From assembly GCA_025943965.1 (NCBI GenBank), contig JAPCWD010000008.1, forward strand, positions 1 to 64,000: a stretch of 64,000 bases of DNA. The letters are read 5' to 3'. Positions 54,257 to 63,870 of the stretch are shown one piece after another (the first letter of the stretch is position 1; every line of letters begins with the position of its first letter). Under the pieces are notes generated by a model that was given only the letters and a program-made list of their open reading frames with translations, had not been told where the DNA came from and did no database searches. The position numbers and the translations under genes were made by a program. Source of the stretch: Synergistaceae bacterium DZ-S4 (GTDB lineage Bacteria > Synergistota > Synergistia > Synergistales > Synergistaceae).

Positions 54257-56011
54257 ATGTTTGACAGCAATTACACACTGACAGTCCTGCTCGTGCTGTT
54301 TGTAGCAGTCATATGCATATTCATACAGAGATTCTTCAAAAAATACCTTGAGAGCGACCAGTATTATTACCTCAAGGATATTACCCTGGTCGCCGCATGG
54401 GCTCTTTGCGGGATATGGGCGCCTGACAGGCCTCTCAGGATAACGATCGCGGCGGGTGTCGCTGCGGCATGTATTGGATTCTGCCAGAAAGTCACAAAGG
54501 GAAAAAATCTCCGCTTCCTCTATTTCATAGTCGGCCTCGGATTTTCGCTCTTCGGGCCAAGGATAGCCTTCATTGAATTTTCCCAGGGCGAGTACTACTA
54601 CCTCTCTTACTTCGCTTCGATAGCTATCAGCACGCTTTGGATCGGGGTCTTTCCGATATTCTTCCAGGAGATAGATGAGATCCCCGGCATGTGCGGCCTT
54701 CTGCTCACAGTAAGCTGGACGCTTGTCTCCACTGTCATAATGCTGTCCTCGCAGAACCTCAGAGAGGCAGTACAGCTCTGTATCATCGGAATGGTCCTCA
54801 TACTGGTCTTCTGGAGCAGACATATACATGCGTACAGGAGGCTTACAGAACCGCTCACCGCACTTTGGGGGACCCTGTTCGCAGGTCTTTCGATATTCGG
54901 TGTGAGCAAAGGCGTCGCATTCTACACGCTTGCAGTTCTTCCGCTCGGGCTCTTCATGCTCCCGCTTATTGAAACGTCGATAAGCGTAGTGAGCGCAGCA
55001 TTTTCGCCAAAACCCACAGGCAACCTTATCCTCTACCGTAAACTCCTTAGCAGGGGCATGGACCATGCTACTTCGGTCCATACGGTCGTAATGATATGCG
55101 CGTTCATTGGATGCATAGCCGCCTTCATTCAGATCGGAACAGCCAGTTTCTTCGTCCTTCTTACCGCTGCAGTGGCTCTGTCGACTGTCACCTGGATCTT
55201 TTTCAGATATGCTTCGAAGTCGGATAGGAGTCAGGCCAGAAAACCCGGTCTCTGGGGCATCAGGGTCGACAATATATCACTCAACTATGCAATTACCCAG
55301 GTACAGCACTGGATAAACAAAGGAACGGACCACTGCATTATTGTAACTCCTGATGCGCTCGCGGCCCTGAGGAGCAGAACAGACTCAAGATACAGAAGGA
55401 TAATCAGGAATGCCGCATTGGTGCTTCCTGACGGGGCGGGCCTTATTGCCGCCCTCAAGCTGCTGCATACTCCTATCCAGGAAAGGATACCGGGTGTAGA
55501 GTTTACTGAACACATCTGCAAAAGGGCATCATACGAGGGATGGGGGATCTGGTTCCTGGGCGGAGCTCCGGGTGTTGCCGAGGCAGCGGCAGTCAAACTT
55601 TCCGAAAAATACCCGGGACTCAATATCGCCGGGACAAGGAACGGGTTTTTCAAGGATGAAGAGAATGATGCGATCTGCATAGACATCAGCAGATCGGGTG
55701 CCAAGGTCCTGTTCGTAGGACTGGGTGTGCCGAAACAGGAATACTGGCTTGAGGAAAATCTTGTTAAAACGGGAGCGACGGTCGGTATGGGAATAGGCGG
55801 TACAATGGATGTGATATCAGGAAAGCTGACAAGGGCTCCAAGGATTTGGCAAAAGCTCTGTCTTGAATGGCTTTACCGTACTATTCAGGAACCATGGCGC
55901 TGGCGCAGGATACTCAAATTGCCCGAATTTGCCTTCTATGTACTATTAACGGCCCTTCACCTTGACACATTTAACCCAAACAGCTCCGAAGAAGAGTCTG
56001 AGGTCATCTGA
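54257..56011 (+). CDS. TagO/WecA-like membrane domain fused to TagA/WecG glycosyltransferase
   Basis: About 584 residues. The first ~330 form around ten transmembrane helices that align by eye with the TagO/WecA/MraY phosphosugar transferases. However, the catalytic motifs are gone: the NLIDGLDG-like loop reads QEIDEIPGMCG, the MGDTGS-like site reads TALWGTLFAG, and the HLHHRL box reads LILYRKLLSRG. Residues ~345-560 are a complete WecG/TagA/CpsF domain: VTPDALAALR, PDGAGLIAALKLL, ERIPGVEF, GAPGVAEAAA, and GLGVPKQEYWL. TagA-type enzymes add ManNAc or a similar sugar to a lipid-linked GlcNAc. ATG 54257 has AAGGAAGGG upstream. An in-frame ATG at 54233 has no RBS. Confidence 0.8.
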   Translation: MFDSNYTLTVLLVLFVAVICIFIQRFFKKYLESDQYYYLKDITLVAAWALCGIWAPDRPLRITIAAGVAAACIGFCQKVTKGKNLRFLYFIVGLGFSLFGPRIAFIEFSQGEYYYLSYFASIAISTLWIGVFPIFFQEIDEIPGMCGLLLTVSWTLVSTVIMLSSQNLREAVQLCIIGMVLILVFWSRHIHAYRRLTEPLTALWGTLFAGLSIFGVSKGVAFYTLAVLPLGLFMLPLIETSISVVSAAFSPKPTGNLILYRKLLSRGMDHATSVHTVVMICAFIGCIAAFIQIGTASFFVLLTAAVALSTVTWIFFRYASKSDRSQARKPGLWGIRVDNISLNYAITQVQHWINKGTDHCIIVTPDALAALRSRTDSRYRRIIRNAALVLPDGAGLIAALKLLHTPIQERIPGVEFTEHICKRASYEGWGIWFLGGAPGVAEAAAVKLSEKYPGLNIAGTRNGFFKDEENDAICIDISRSGAKVLFVGLGVPKQEYWLEENLVKTGATVGMGIGGTMDVISGKLTRAPRIWQKLCLEWLYRTIQEPWRWRRILKLPEFAFYVLLTALHLDTFNPNSSEEESEVI

Positions 56012-56150
56012 AAGCTTTCGGAGACCAAACAAATAATCAATATTTCATAACAACTATACGTATTTTGCATATGGCGCTAATAATAATATCGTTGTATACT
56101 TTCTGTTTAATCAAACTTTATAACGTCTTTATCGAAGGGAAGATCATTAT
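56012..56150 (+). other. AT-rich spacer before ybaB
   Basis: 139 bases, AT-rich, no ORF or clear terminator. AAGGGAAG lies before the ybaB ATG. A promoter is likely here but no box pair is convincing. Confidence 0.4.
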
Positions 56151-56462
56151 ATGAAGATGGATAAACTCTTGAAGCAGGCTCAGCGGATGCAGGCGGAAAT
56201 GGCACTGGCGCAGGAACAGCTTGCAAATACTGTTGTTGAGGGAGTTTCTGGCGGAGGAATGGTCAAGGCCAGAGTGAACGGCCACGGAGATGTCCTGTCG
56301 GTCTCGATATCTCCTGAAGTTGTAGACCCACAGGATGTGGAAATGCTTGAAGACCTCATCATCTCGGCTATCAAAGAAGCGATCCGACAGAGCAGAGAGA
56401 CGGCCAACAGCAAAATGAATTCAATTACCGGGGGAATGGGCGGATTTCCCGGTTTGATGTAA
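56151..56462 (+). CDS. ybaB: nucleoid-associated protein YbaB/EbfC
   Basis: The 103-residue YbaB family protein has the N-terminal helix LLKQAQRMQAEMALAQEQL, the central strand motif VSGGGMVKARVNG, and the acidic C-terminal helix. It binds DNA as a tweezer-like dimer. Located directly ahead of recR, the usual ybaB-recR pair. dnaX, the customary third partner, is not present here. Confidence 0.93.
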   Translation: MKMDKLLKQAQRMQAEMALAQEQLANTVVEGVSGGGMVKARVNGHGDVLSVSISPEVVDPQDVEMLEDLIISAIKEAIRQSRETANSKMNSITGGMGGFPGLM

Positions 56463-56469
56463 CTTCAGC

Positions 56470-57084
56470 ATGTCAGCCACTTCTCTGCCCGGTTCAGTAT
56501 TTAAGCTAATAAAACTATGGAGCAGACTTCCAGGCGTGGGAGAAAAAACCGCCCGGCGTATGGTTTTTTTCATCCTTAAGCAGGACCCCGCCTGGGTCAG
56601 TGAGTTTGTATCAACAATAAGCCAGGTCAGGGAAGAGACACATCACTGCGGTGAATGCGGCGGCATCACTGATATAGAACCTTGCTCTGTCTGCAGGGAC
56701 AAAATGAGAGACCGGAAAGTCATGTGCATCGTTGAAAGCGATGAGGATTGTATATCGATCGAGCAGGCAGGAATATTTAACGGACTTTACCATGTGCTCG
56801 GAGGACAGGTATCGCCCCTCGATGACCAGGATATACCGGAGGAAAGTATAGGAAGGCTTAAGCAGAGGATCTGTGATCTTAAGATCGAAGAGATAATACT
56901 TGCTACCGCTCCCAGGATCGAAGGAGATCTCACTGCATTTGCGATACAGGACGCGCTCAGGGGAATACCGGTCAGAATATCAAGGCTGTCATACGGCCTT
57001 CCGGTAGGGGGAAGCATAGGTTACGCGGACAGGGTCACGCTTCATATGGCAATGGAATCGAGAAAGGAGATGCCCGGAAAATAG
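56470..57084 (+). CDS. recR: recombination protein RecR
   Basis: The 204-residue protein has a helix-hairpin-helix (LPGVGEKTARRMVFF near 16), the CGECGG...CSVCRD zinc finger near 57-75, and a Toprim domain (MCIVESDEDC near 83; ILATAPRIEGDLTA near 140). It loads RecA with RecF/RecO. Starts seven bases after ybaB. Confidence 0.95.
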   Translation: MSATSLPGSVFKLIKLWSRLPGVGEKTARRMVFFILKQDPAWVSEFVSTISQVREETHHCGECGGITDIEPCSVCRDKMRDRKVMCIVESDEDCISIEQAGIFNGLYHVLGGQVSPLDDQDIPEESIGRLKQRICDLKIEEIILATAPRIEGDLTAFAIQDALRGIPVRISRLSYGLPVGGSIGYADRVTLHMAMESRKEMPGK

Positions 57085-57151
57085 ACATAAACTTATGAAC
57101 AATAGTGAAAGAATGCGGCAAAAATATAATCGAATGAAAGGAGAAAACAAA

Positions 57152-58315
57152 ATGTCGTCAGGATCCGGTCTTTCAGCTGTTATGAAAAGATTGGTAAGGG
57201 CAGTGATGGTATTTATATGTGCGGCAGCCGGCTATCAGATATCAAAGATAGTCATTGAGCAGAACTGGTGGCCGTCTGTGACACTGCTGCATCCGATCGC
57301 AACAACTGTTTTTATTATTATTCTTTCAGCATGTTTCGGCTTTATTCTTGCACCTCTATTCTGGTTCAGCGTAAGTAAATTCGCTCAGTTCACTGAATCA
57401 AAACTTCAGAATACGAGTGTACCCGAACTTACTGTAAGCCTCCTCGGGCTCATCCTGGGCCTCTTGCTGGCAAATCTTATAGCAATGCCAATGTCCAGGA
57501 TCCCCGGAGGGATCGGGGTCTATATAGCGGTGCTGCTGAATGTGGCTCTGGGCTATCTGGGACTTCGCTTCTTCGCCAAGAGGAAAGATGACATATGGGG
57601 CGTAATAACAAATATAGGAGATATAAAGCTGCGCCTTCCAAAGCGTAAAAAGAAAAGCAGGAACGGCGAGGAAGAAAAAGAAACCGACATTGAGGTCGCT
57701 CCCGAGTTCTATTACTCGATCCCCAAGATACTCGACACCAGCGCCATCATCGACGGCAGGATCCTTGATGTGGCACAGAGCGGCTTCCTTGAGGGGACTA
57801 TAGTACTGCCCAGGTTCATACTGGCAGAACTTCAGGGAGTTGCCGATTCCACCGATCCTCTCAGAAGGACCAGAGGAAGAAGGGGGCTCGCAGTGGTCAC
57901 TGAGCTGCAAAAAATCAGGACACTGAACATAGAGATCCCGGAGACGACACTGAAGGACCTTGAAAGGGAAAAGGTCGACGAAGCCCTTGTCGTTCTTGCC
58001 CGTCAGCTTAACGGGAAGGTTATCACGACTGACTACAACCTGAATCAGATAGCACAGATAGAAGGCGTGTCTGTGCTCAATGTAAACGACCTGGCAAATT
58101 CGCTTAAACCGATGCTGCTTCCCGGCGAAAACGTGGAGATCGACATAATCCGCATCGGCAAAGAGGCCCATCAGGGAGTCGGATATCTGGATGACGGAAC
58201 TATGCTCGTCGTAGAAGACGGCTACAAAAGGATCGGCGAGAGGGTAAAGGTAACTGTGACCTCTATGCTGCAGACTTCGGCCGGAAGAATGGTCTTCGGA
58301 AGAATACGTCCCTAG
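57152..58315 (+). CDS. PIN-TRAM membrane protein (YacL type)
   Basis: About 387 residues. Four transmembrane helices (residues ~15-150) and a basic linker (KRKKKSRNGEEEKE) are followed by a PIN domain (ILDTSAIIDGRILDV near 190, ITTDYNLNQIA near 293) and a C-terminal TRAM domain (GKEAHQGVGYLDDGTMLVVED). The PIN acidic residues are intact, so RNase activity is plausible. The family role is not settled. It precedes ispD as yacL does in Bacillus. ATG 57152 follows AAAGGAG. ATG 57095 has no RBS. Confidence 0.9.
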   Translation: MSSGSGLSAVMKRLVRAVMVFICAAAGYQISKIVIEQNWWPSVTLLHPIATTVFIIILSACFGFILAPLFWFSVSKFAQFTESKLQNTSVPELTVSLLGLILGLLLANLIAMPMSRIPGGIGVYIAVLLNVALGYLGLRFFAKRKDDIWGVITNIGDIKLRLPKRKKKSRNGEEEKETDIEVAPEFYYSIPKILDTSAIIDGRILDVAQSGFLEGTIVLPRFILAELQGVADSTDPLRRTRGRRGLAVVTELQKIRTLNIEIPETTLKDLEREKVDEALVVLARQLNGKVITTDYNLNQIAQIEGVSVLNVNDLANSLKPMLLPGENVEIDIIRIGKEAHQGVGYLDDGTMLVVEDGYKRIGERVKVTVTSMLQTSAGRMVFGRIRP

Positions 58316-58316
58316 T

Positions 58317-61036
<2,720 letters not shown>

Positions 61037-61072
61037 TCGGCCGGATCGACATCTGCGGATAATATATCAATT

Positions 61073-61120
61073 CAGAGGCAGTGAACAAAACTTAACGGGG
61101 ATCTGCCTCTTTTTTTTTCT
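61073..61120 (+). terminator. guaB terminator
   Basis: AGAGGCAG pairs with CTGCCTCT across a 21-base loop, followed by a run of eight T. Confidence 0.85.
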
Positions 61121-61164
61121 AAATAAAATTTATTCTTGATATGACTTATTTGGTTGATTTGATA

Positions 61165-61170
61165 TATAAT
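61165..61170 (+). promoter_or_regulatory. -10 box upstream of the yedE leader
   Basis: Perfect TATAAT in an AT-rich stretch after the guaB terminator. A TTGATA hexamer exists at 61136-61141, but the 23-base spacing is too long, so the -35 is unclear. Confidence 0.4.
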
Positions 61171-61226
61171 GTTTGGCGTGCTTGATCTTGAACATATTCT
61201 TCTAACCATAGGAAGGAGGCAACGCA

Positions 61227-61340
61227 ATGGCGTGATTTATAAGTTTCGGGTCCATGTACTGGACCTTCCGCCTTTCGATGTCTTTTTCCAATAGAGTGAC
61301 AGTTGAGGAATATCTTTTCAACCCCTTTCACTGATATCCT
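61227..61340 (+). CDS. possible selenocysteine minigene or leader peptide (in-frame UGA)
   Basis: GGAAGGAGG (61211-61219) is ideally placed for ATG 61227. The frame reads Met-Ala-UGA and then stays open for about 33 codons to a UGA at 61338. Thirteen bases after the first UGA a hairpin begins: CGG-GTCCA, loop TGTAC, TGGAC-(CTT)-CCG. The UGA-to-loop spacing (19 nt) and a G near the loop start fit bacterial SECIS elements. The organism has tRNA-Sec, and the next gene is a selenium-type transporter. Without Sec insertion it would be a two-residue peptide. The product resembles nothing I know and coding is unproven. Confidence 0.25.
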
Positions 61341-61425
61341 CCGACATCTCCCTGTTTGAACTGACACCGGAAATATCCAAAGTTACAGCAATGCCCCTGA
61401 CGTTCAAAATCTAAGGAGGTCAACC

Positions 61426-62508
61426 ATGAATCGTGTGCTGATGTCTAAAAACGGCCCTGCGCTGGCAGGAGCCATTATTGGTGTTATTGCAGCCTTGCTT
61501 GTAAAATTCGGAAACCCGGGAAACATGGGCGTCTGTGTTGCCTGTTTCACCCGTGATGTCGCCGGAGCACTTGGACTCCACAGGGCAGGGATCGTCCAGT
61601 ATCTGCGTCCCGAACTTGCCGGGTTTTTACTGGGATCTTTAATTTCTGCACTCATATACCGTGAATACAAACCAAGGGGCGGTTCTTCCCCGATGATACG
61701 CTTCGGACTGGGCTTCTTTGCCATGGTTGGTGCACTGGTATTCCTTGGCTGTCCCTGGCGGGCATATCTGAGGCTTGCCGGAGGGGACTTCAATGCATTT
61801 GCGGGAATAGCCGGACTGATCGCCGGGATCGCGATCGGAATAATGTTCCTTTACAGAGGATTCAGTCTTGGTGCATCTCGTCCCAACCCGAAAGCAGCAG
61901 GATTATTTATGCCGCTGCTGGCAATTGGCCTTCTTGCACTGCTTCTTCTCAGGCCACTGTTCGGTGCTGAAGGGACCGGACCGATATTCTTTTCAGAAAA
62001 GGGTCCGGGCTCAATGCATGCTCCGATACTTATCTCACTTGGCGCAGGACTCCTGGTGGGGTGGCTTGCGCAGAGAAGCCGCTTCTGCACTGTAGGAGCC
62101 ATACGCGATCTTATAATGCTCAGGGATACCCACCTTTTTAAAGGTATCGTGTGCTTCATAATTGCGGCTTTCCTTACAAATTTTGTTTTAGGGCAGTTCA
62201 AACCAGGATTTGAAGGACAGCCCATAGCACACACGATGCATCTGTGGAATTTCCTTGGCATGGTGCTTTCCGGACTCGCCTTCACATTGGCAGGCGGTTG
62301 TCCCGGACGCATGTTCATAATGTCAGGCGAGGGTGACTCCGATGCAGGGGTCTTTATTATGGGGATGCTCGTAGGGGCAGCTTTTGCACATAACTTCAGC
62401 CTGGCCAGCTCGGGCACCGGAGTAGGGGCCTACGGCATACCGGCGACAATAGCCGGACTGGTCTTCTGTTTCGCCGTCGGTTCATTGTTTATGAACAGGG
62501 TAGAGTAG
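61426..62508 (+). CDS. yedE: YedE-family selenium/sulfur-compound transporter
   Basis: The 360-residue protein has about ten transmembrane helices in two similar halves. Conserved cysteine motifs include GVCVACFTRD near 34, FLGCPWRAYLRLAGGD near 104, RSRFCTVGAIRD near 216, and AGGCPGRMFI near 288. It matches the YeeE/YedE family, in particular the selenium-associated YedE found with selenophosphate and Sec genes. The cargo (selenite, thiosulfate or a related ion) cannot be decided from sequence. TAAGGAGG precedes the ATG. Followed after 13 bases by a TusA-like gene. Confidence 0.88.
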   Translation: MNRVLMSKNGPALAGAIIGVIAALLVKFGNPGNMGVCVACFTRDVAGALGLHRAGIVQYLRPELAGFLLGSLISALIYREYKPRGGSSPMIRFGLGFFAMVGALVFLGCPWRAYLRLAGGDFNAFAGIAGLIAGIAIGIMFLYRGFSLGASRPNPKAAGLFMPLLAIGLLALLLLRPLFGAEGTGPIFFSEKGPGSMHAPILISLGAGLLVGWLAQRSRFCTVGAIRDLIMLRDTHLFKGIVCFIIAAFLTNFVLGQFKPGFEGQPIAHTMHLWNFLGMVLSGLAFTLAGGCPGRMFIMSGEGDSDAGVFIMGMLVGAAFAHNFSLASSGTGVGAYGIPATIAGLVFCFAVGSLFMNRVE

Positions 62509-62521
62509 GAGGTCTTTATAA

Positions 62522-62737
62522 ATGGAAACCAAAACAGTTGACGCACGCGGCCTTTCATGCCCGCAGCCGATAGTAGAGACCAAGAAAGTTCTTGATAAAA
62601 TAAGCGGCGGAAGGGTAGAGGTACTCGTAGACACAGTTACCTCAAGGGAAAATGTTCTGAGGTTCGGAAGAAATGCCGGATGGCAGGGATCCTTTGAAGA
62701 GACGGATGGCGCATTCAAGGTAATCCTGGAGAAATAA
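62522..62737 (+). CDS. TusA/YedF-like sulfur (selenium) carrier
   Basis: The 71-residue SirA/TusA fold contains the ARGLSCPQPIVETKK signature with the CPxP cysteine that carries a persulfide or possibly a selenosulfide. It resembles the N-terminal domain of YedF, the partner of selenium-type YedE, but the second (DsrE-like) domain of YedF is absent. AGGAGGT precedes the ATG. Cotranscribed with yedE. Confidence 0.88.
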   Translation: METKTVDARGLSCPQPIVETKKVLDKISGGRVEVLVDTVTSRENVLRFGRNAGWQGSFEETDGAFKVILEK

Positions 62738-62744
62738 CAAATAA

Positions 62745-62803
62745 GGAGCACTTCCCTCGCACGGAAGAGGTCGTGATTTTCAAAGCTGAGAGGGAAGCGC
62801 TCC
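62745..62803 (+). repeat. long hairpin containing a tRNA anticodon-arm-like sequence
   Basis: GGAGC..TTCCCTC pairs with GAGGGAA..GCTCC (two-base internal mismatch). Inside, CTTCC-CTCGCAC-GGAAG and the following AGGTC closely copy the anticodon arm and variable region of the tRNA-Val gene 100 bases downstream. It may be a tRNA-derived remnant that now serves as the yedE-tusA terminator, though no T-run follows. Confidence 0.5.
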
Positions 62804-62859
62804 AAAACCTGACAAACTATTGACAGGACGTACATTAGCTAGTAAAATCTCATCTCGTT

Positions 62860-62934
62860 GGGCGATTAGTTCAGAGGTAGAACGCTTCCTTGACACGGAA
62901 GAGGTCAGAAGTTCAATTCTTCTATCGCCCACCA
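62860..62934 (+). tRNA. tRNA-Val(GAC)
   Basis: 75 nt with encoded CCA. Acceptor GGGCGAT / ATCGCCC. D arm with TTAGTTCAGAGGTAGAAC. Anticodon arm CTTCC-TTGACAC-GGAAG with anticodon GAC. T arm AGAAG-TTCAATT-CTTCT. All cloverleaf stems close. Confidence 0.95.
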
Positions 62935-62944
62935 TATTGGTAAT

Positions 62945-62974
62945 AAAAAGACGGGCAAAAGCCCGTCTTTTTTT
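62945..62974 (+). terminator. tRNA-Val terminator
   Basis: AAAAAGACGGGC, loop AAAA, GCCCGTCTTTTTTT. Ten bases after the tRNA. Confidence 0.9.
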
Positions 62975-63018
62975 GCTGAGCAATGGCTGAGCAGTTGCTG
63001 AGCGAGAGCTGAGCGGTT
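62975..63018 (+). repeat. four tandem 11-bp GCTGAGCnnnn repeats
   Basis: GCTGAGCAATG, GCTGAGCAGTT, GCTGAGCGAGA and GCTGAGCGGTT follow each other without gaps directly after the tRNA terminator. The first seven bases are identical in each, and the last four vary. Confidence 0.85.
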
Positions 63019-63366
63019 GTAAAAGCATGCGGAGACTGCATCCGCCAGGGAATTAGCGTCCTTCGGACGCTGGGGAATTTGCTCGCCTCGCATCGCGGAG
63101 AATCCAATCTTAAAGCCTTGATCTACGTCACCTCTGAGAGCTTCCAGACCGGTTCCTGTTGGACCGGATTTCGAATCTCCGCGTCTCCACCAACAACTCA
63201 AATAGACCCCAAAGGCCGCGGGGGTTCAAAATCCCCGTCGTCCCCGGACGCCTCTTAACGGGGACCCAGTGGCTTGTGGTTTAGGTTTTAAACATTCAGT
63301 AATAGCAAGGATTTAGAGACACTGGATCTCCGATTTAAGCATTCGGAGACGACGAAGATTGTGGTT
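63019..63366 (+). other. non-coding region with two tRNA 3'-end-like fragments
   Basis: About 350 bases without a credible gene. GGATTTCGAATCTCC followed by GCGTCTCCACCA (63166-63192) looks like a tRNA T arm, acceptor strand and CCA. GGAGAC at 63031-63036 could pair with its GTCTCC but is 150 bases away with no tRNA body between. A second T-arm-like GGGGG-TTCAAAA-TCCCC lies at 63220-63236. A hairpin TCCCCG/CGGGGA follows near 63241-63264. These may be remnants of integration at tRNA genes. Confidence 0.4.
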
Positions 63367-63870
63367 CTAACGACCACTCTTGTTTAGCGTATAAAGTTTA
63401 TTCACTAATACTTTTTTAACTGCTTCTGCTAGTTTCAGAAAATATGACGTGTCTAAATCAACTGAAAGAATATCAAAATGACGACTGATGGTAAGAAAAC
63501 CATTCTCCATAGGATATTCTTTCAGTCTCCGCGTAGGGTTCTTCTTGTATTCAGAATGGGCAATTGCTTTATTCCTTAAATCTATGATCATTTTATGAAA
63601 AGCAATAGCTTCTTCTCCAATCATATCTTTTATTTCTCTTTGCTCATTTTTCCCAAATTTTGGGGTGCCTGTTGCGAACTCATCTTCTGAGTTACCAGAG
63701 AACGGCCTTGAGTAAGAGATTATTGCAGCAATAAGAAGGGCAGAGCGAACCTCAAAATCGCTTGAATTTACGGGGATCTCATTAAGGCGTATTAAGTACT
63801 TAATAGCCTGGTCTAGATCTTTAATCGATATACTAGTGCGATTGAACTGTCTTTCTAACTGTACATTCAT
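63367..63870 (-). CDS. hypothetical protein, AT-rich
   Basis: The 167-residue protein matches no family I recognise. It is soluble, mostly helical, with LDQAIKYLIRLNEIP near the start and IIDLRNKAIAHSEYKK near residue 105. The RNKAIAHSEY stretch recalls helical HEPN/AbiV-like accessory proteins, which carry an RNxxxH-type motif, but this is only a resemblance. Composition is clearly more AT-rich than the rest of the window, suggesting transfer. GAGGT precedes the ATG. Confidence 0.6.
   Translation of the reverse strand: MNVQLERQFNRTSISIKDLDQAIKYLIRLNEIPVNSSDFEVRSALLIAAIISYSRPFSGNSEDEFATGTPKFGKNEQREIKDMIGEEAIAFHKMIIDLRNKAIAHSEYKKNPTRRLKEYPMENGFLTISRHFDILSVDLDTSYFLKLAEAVKKVLVNKLYTLNKSGR

Larger units (their letters stand above)
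61037..61425 (+). other. intergenic region before yedE: terminator, promoter, UGA-containing minigene
   Basis: A gap of 389 bases. It contains the guaB terminator, a -10 box, a strong RBS with a short frame interrupted at codon 3 by TGA (described separately), and GGAGG before yedE. A second possible frame of about 40 codons (61169-61294) overlaps the minigene in another phase. No known riboswitch is recognised. Confidence 0.6.

Noticed and set aside
61146..61367. A 73-codon minus-strand frame in the yedE leader
   Set aside because: No RBS or family resemblance. It lies opposite the promoter and RBS of the plus strand.
63031..63192. A tRNA with an intron, since GGAGAC and GTCTCC-ACCA could form an acceptor stem
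   Set aside because: No D arm or anticodon arm can be drawn in the 150 bases between. Treated as a 3' fragment only.
62905..63201. A minus-strand frame of 98 codons over the tRNA-Val 3' end and the following repeats
   Set aside because: Its ends are the antisense of tRNA sequence (WWRRGDS-like and WWAIEELN-like peptides are classic artefacts opposite tRNA 3' ends), and it has no RBS.
62860..63250. tmRNA (ssrA), because a GGTTCAAAA T-arm and tRNA-like 3' ends are present
   Set aside because: No tag-reading frame, no matching 5' end, and an intact tRNA-Val lies where the body would be.
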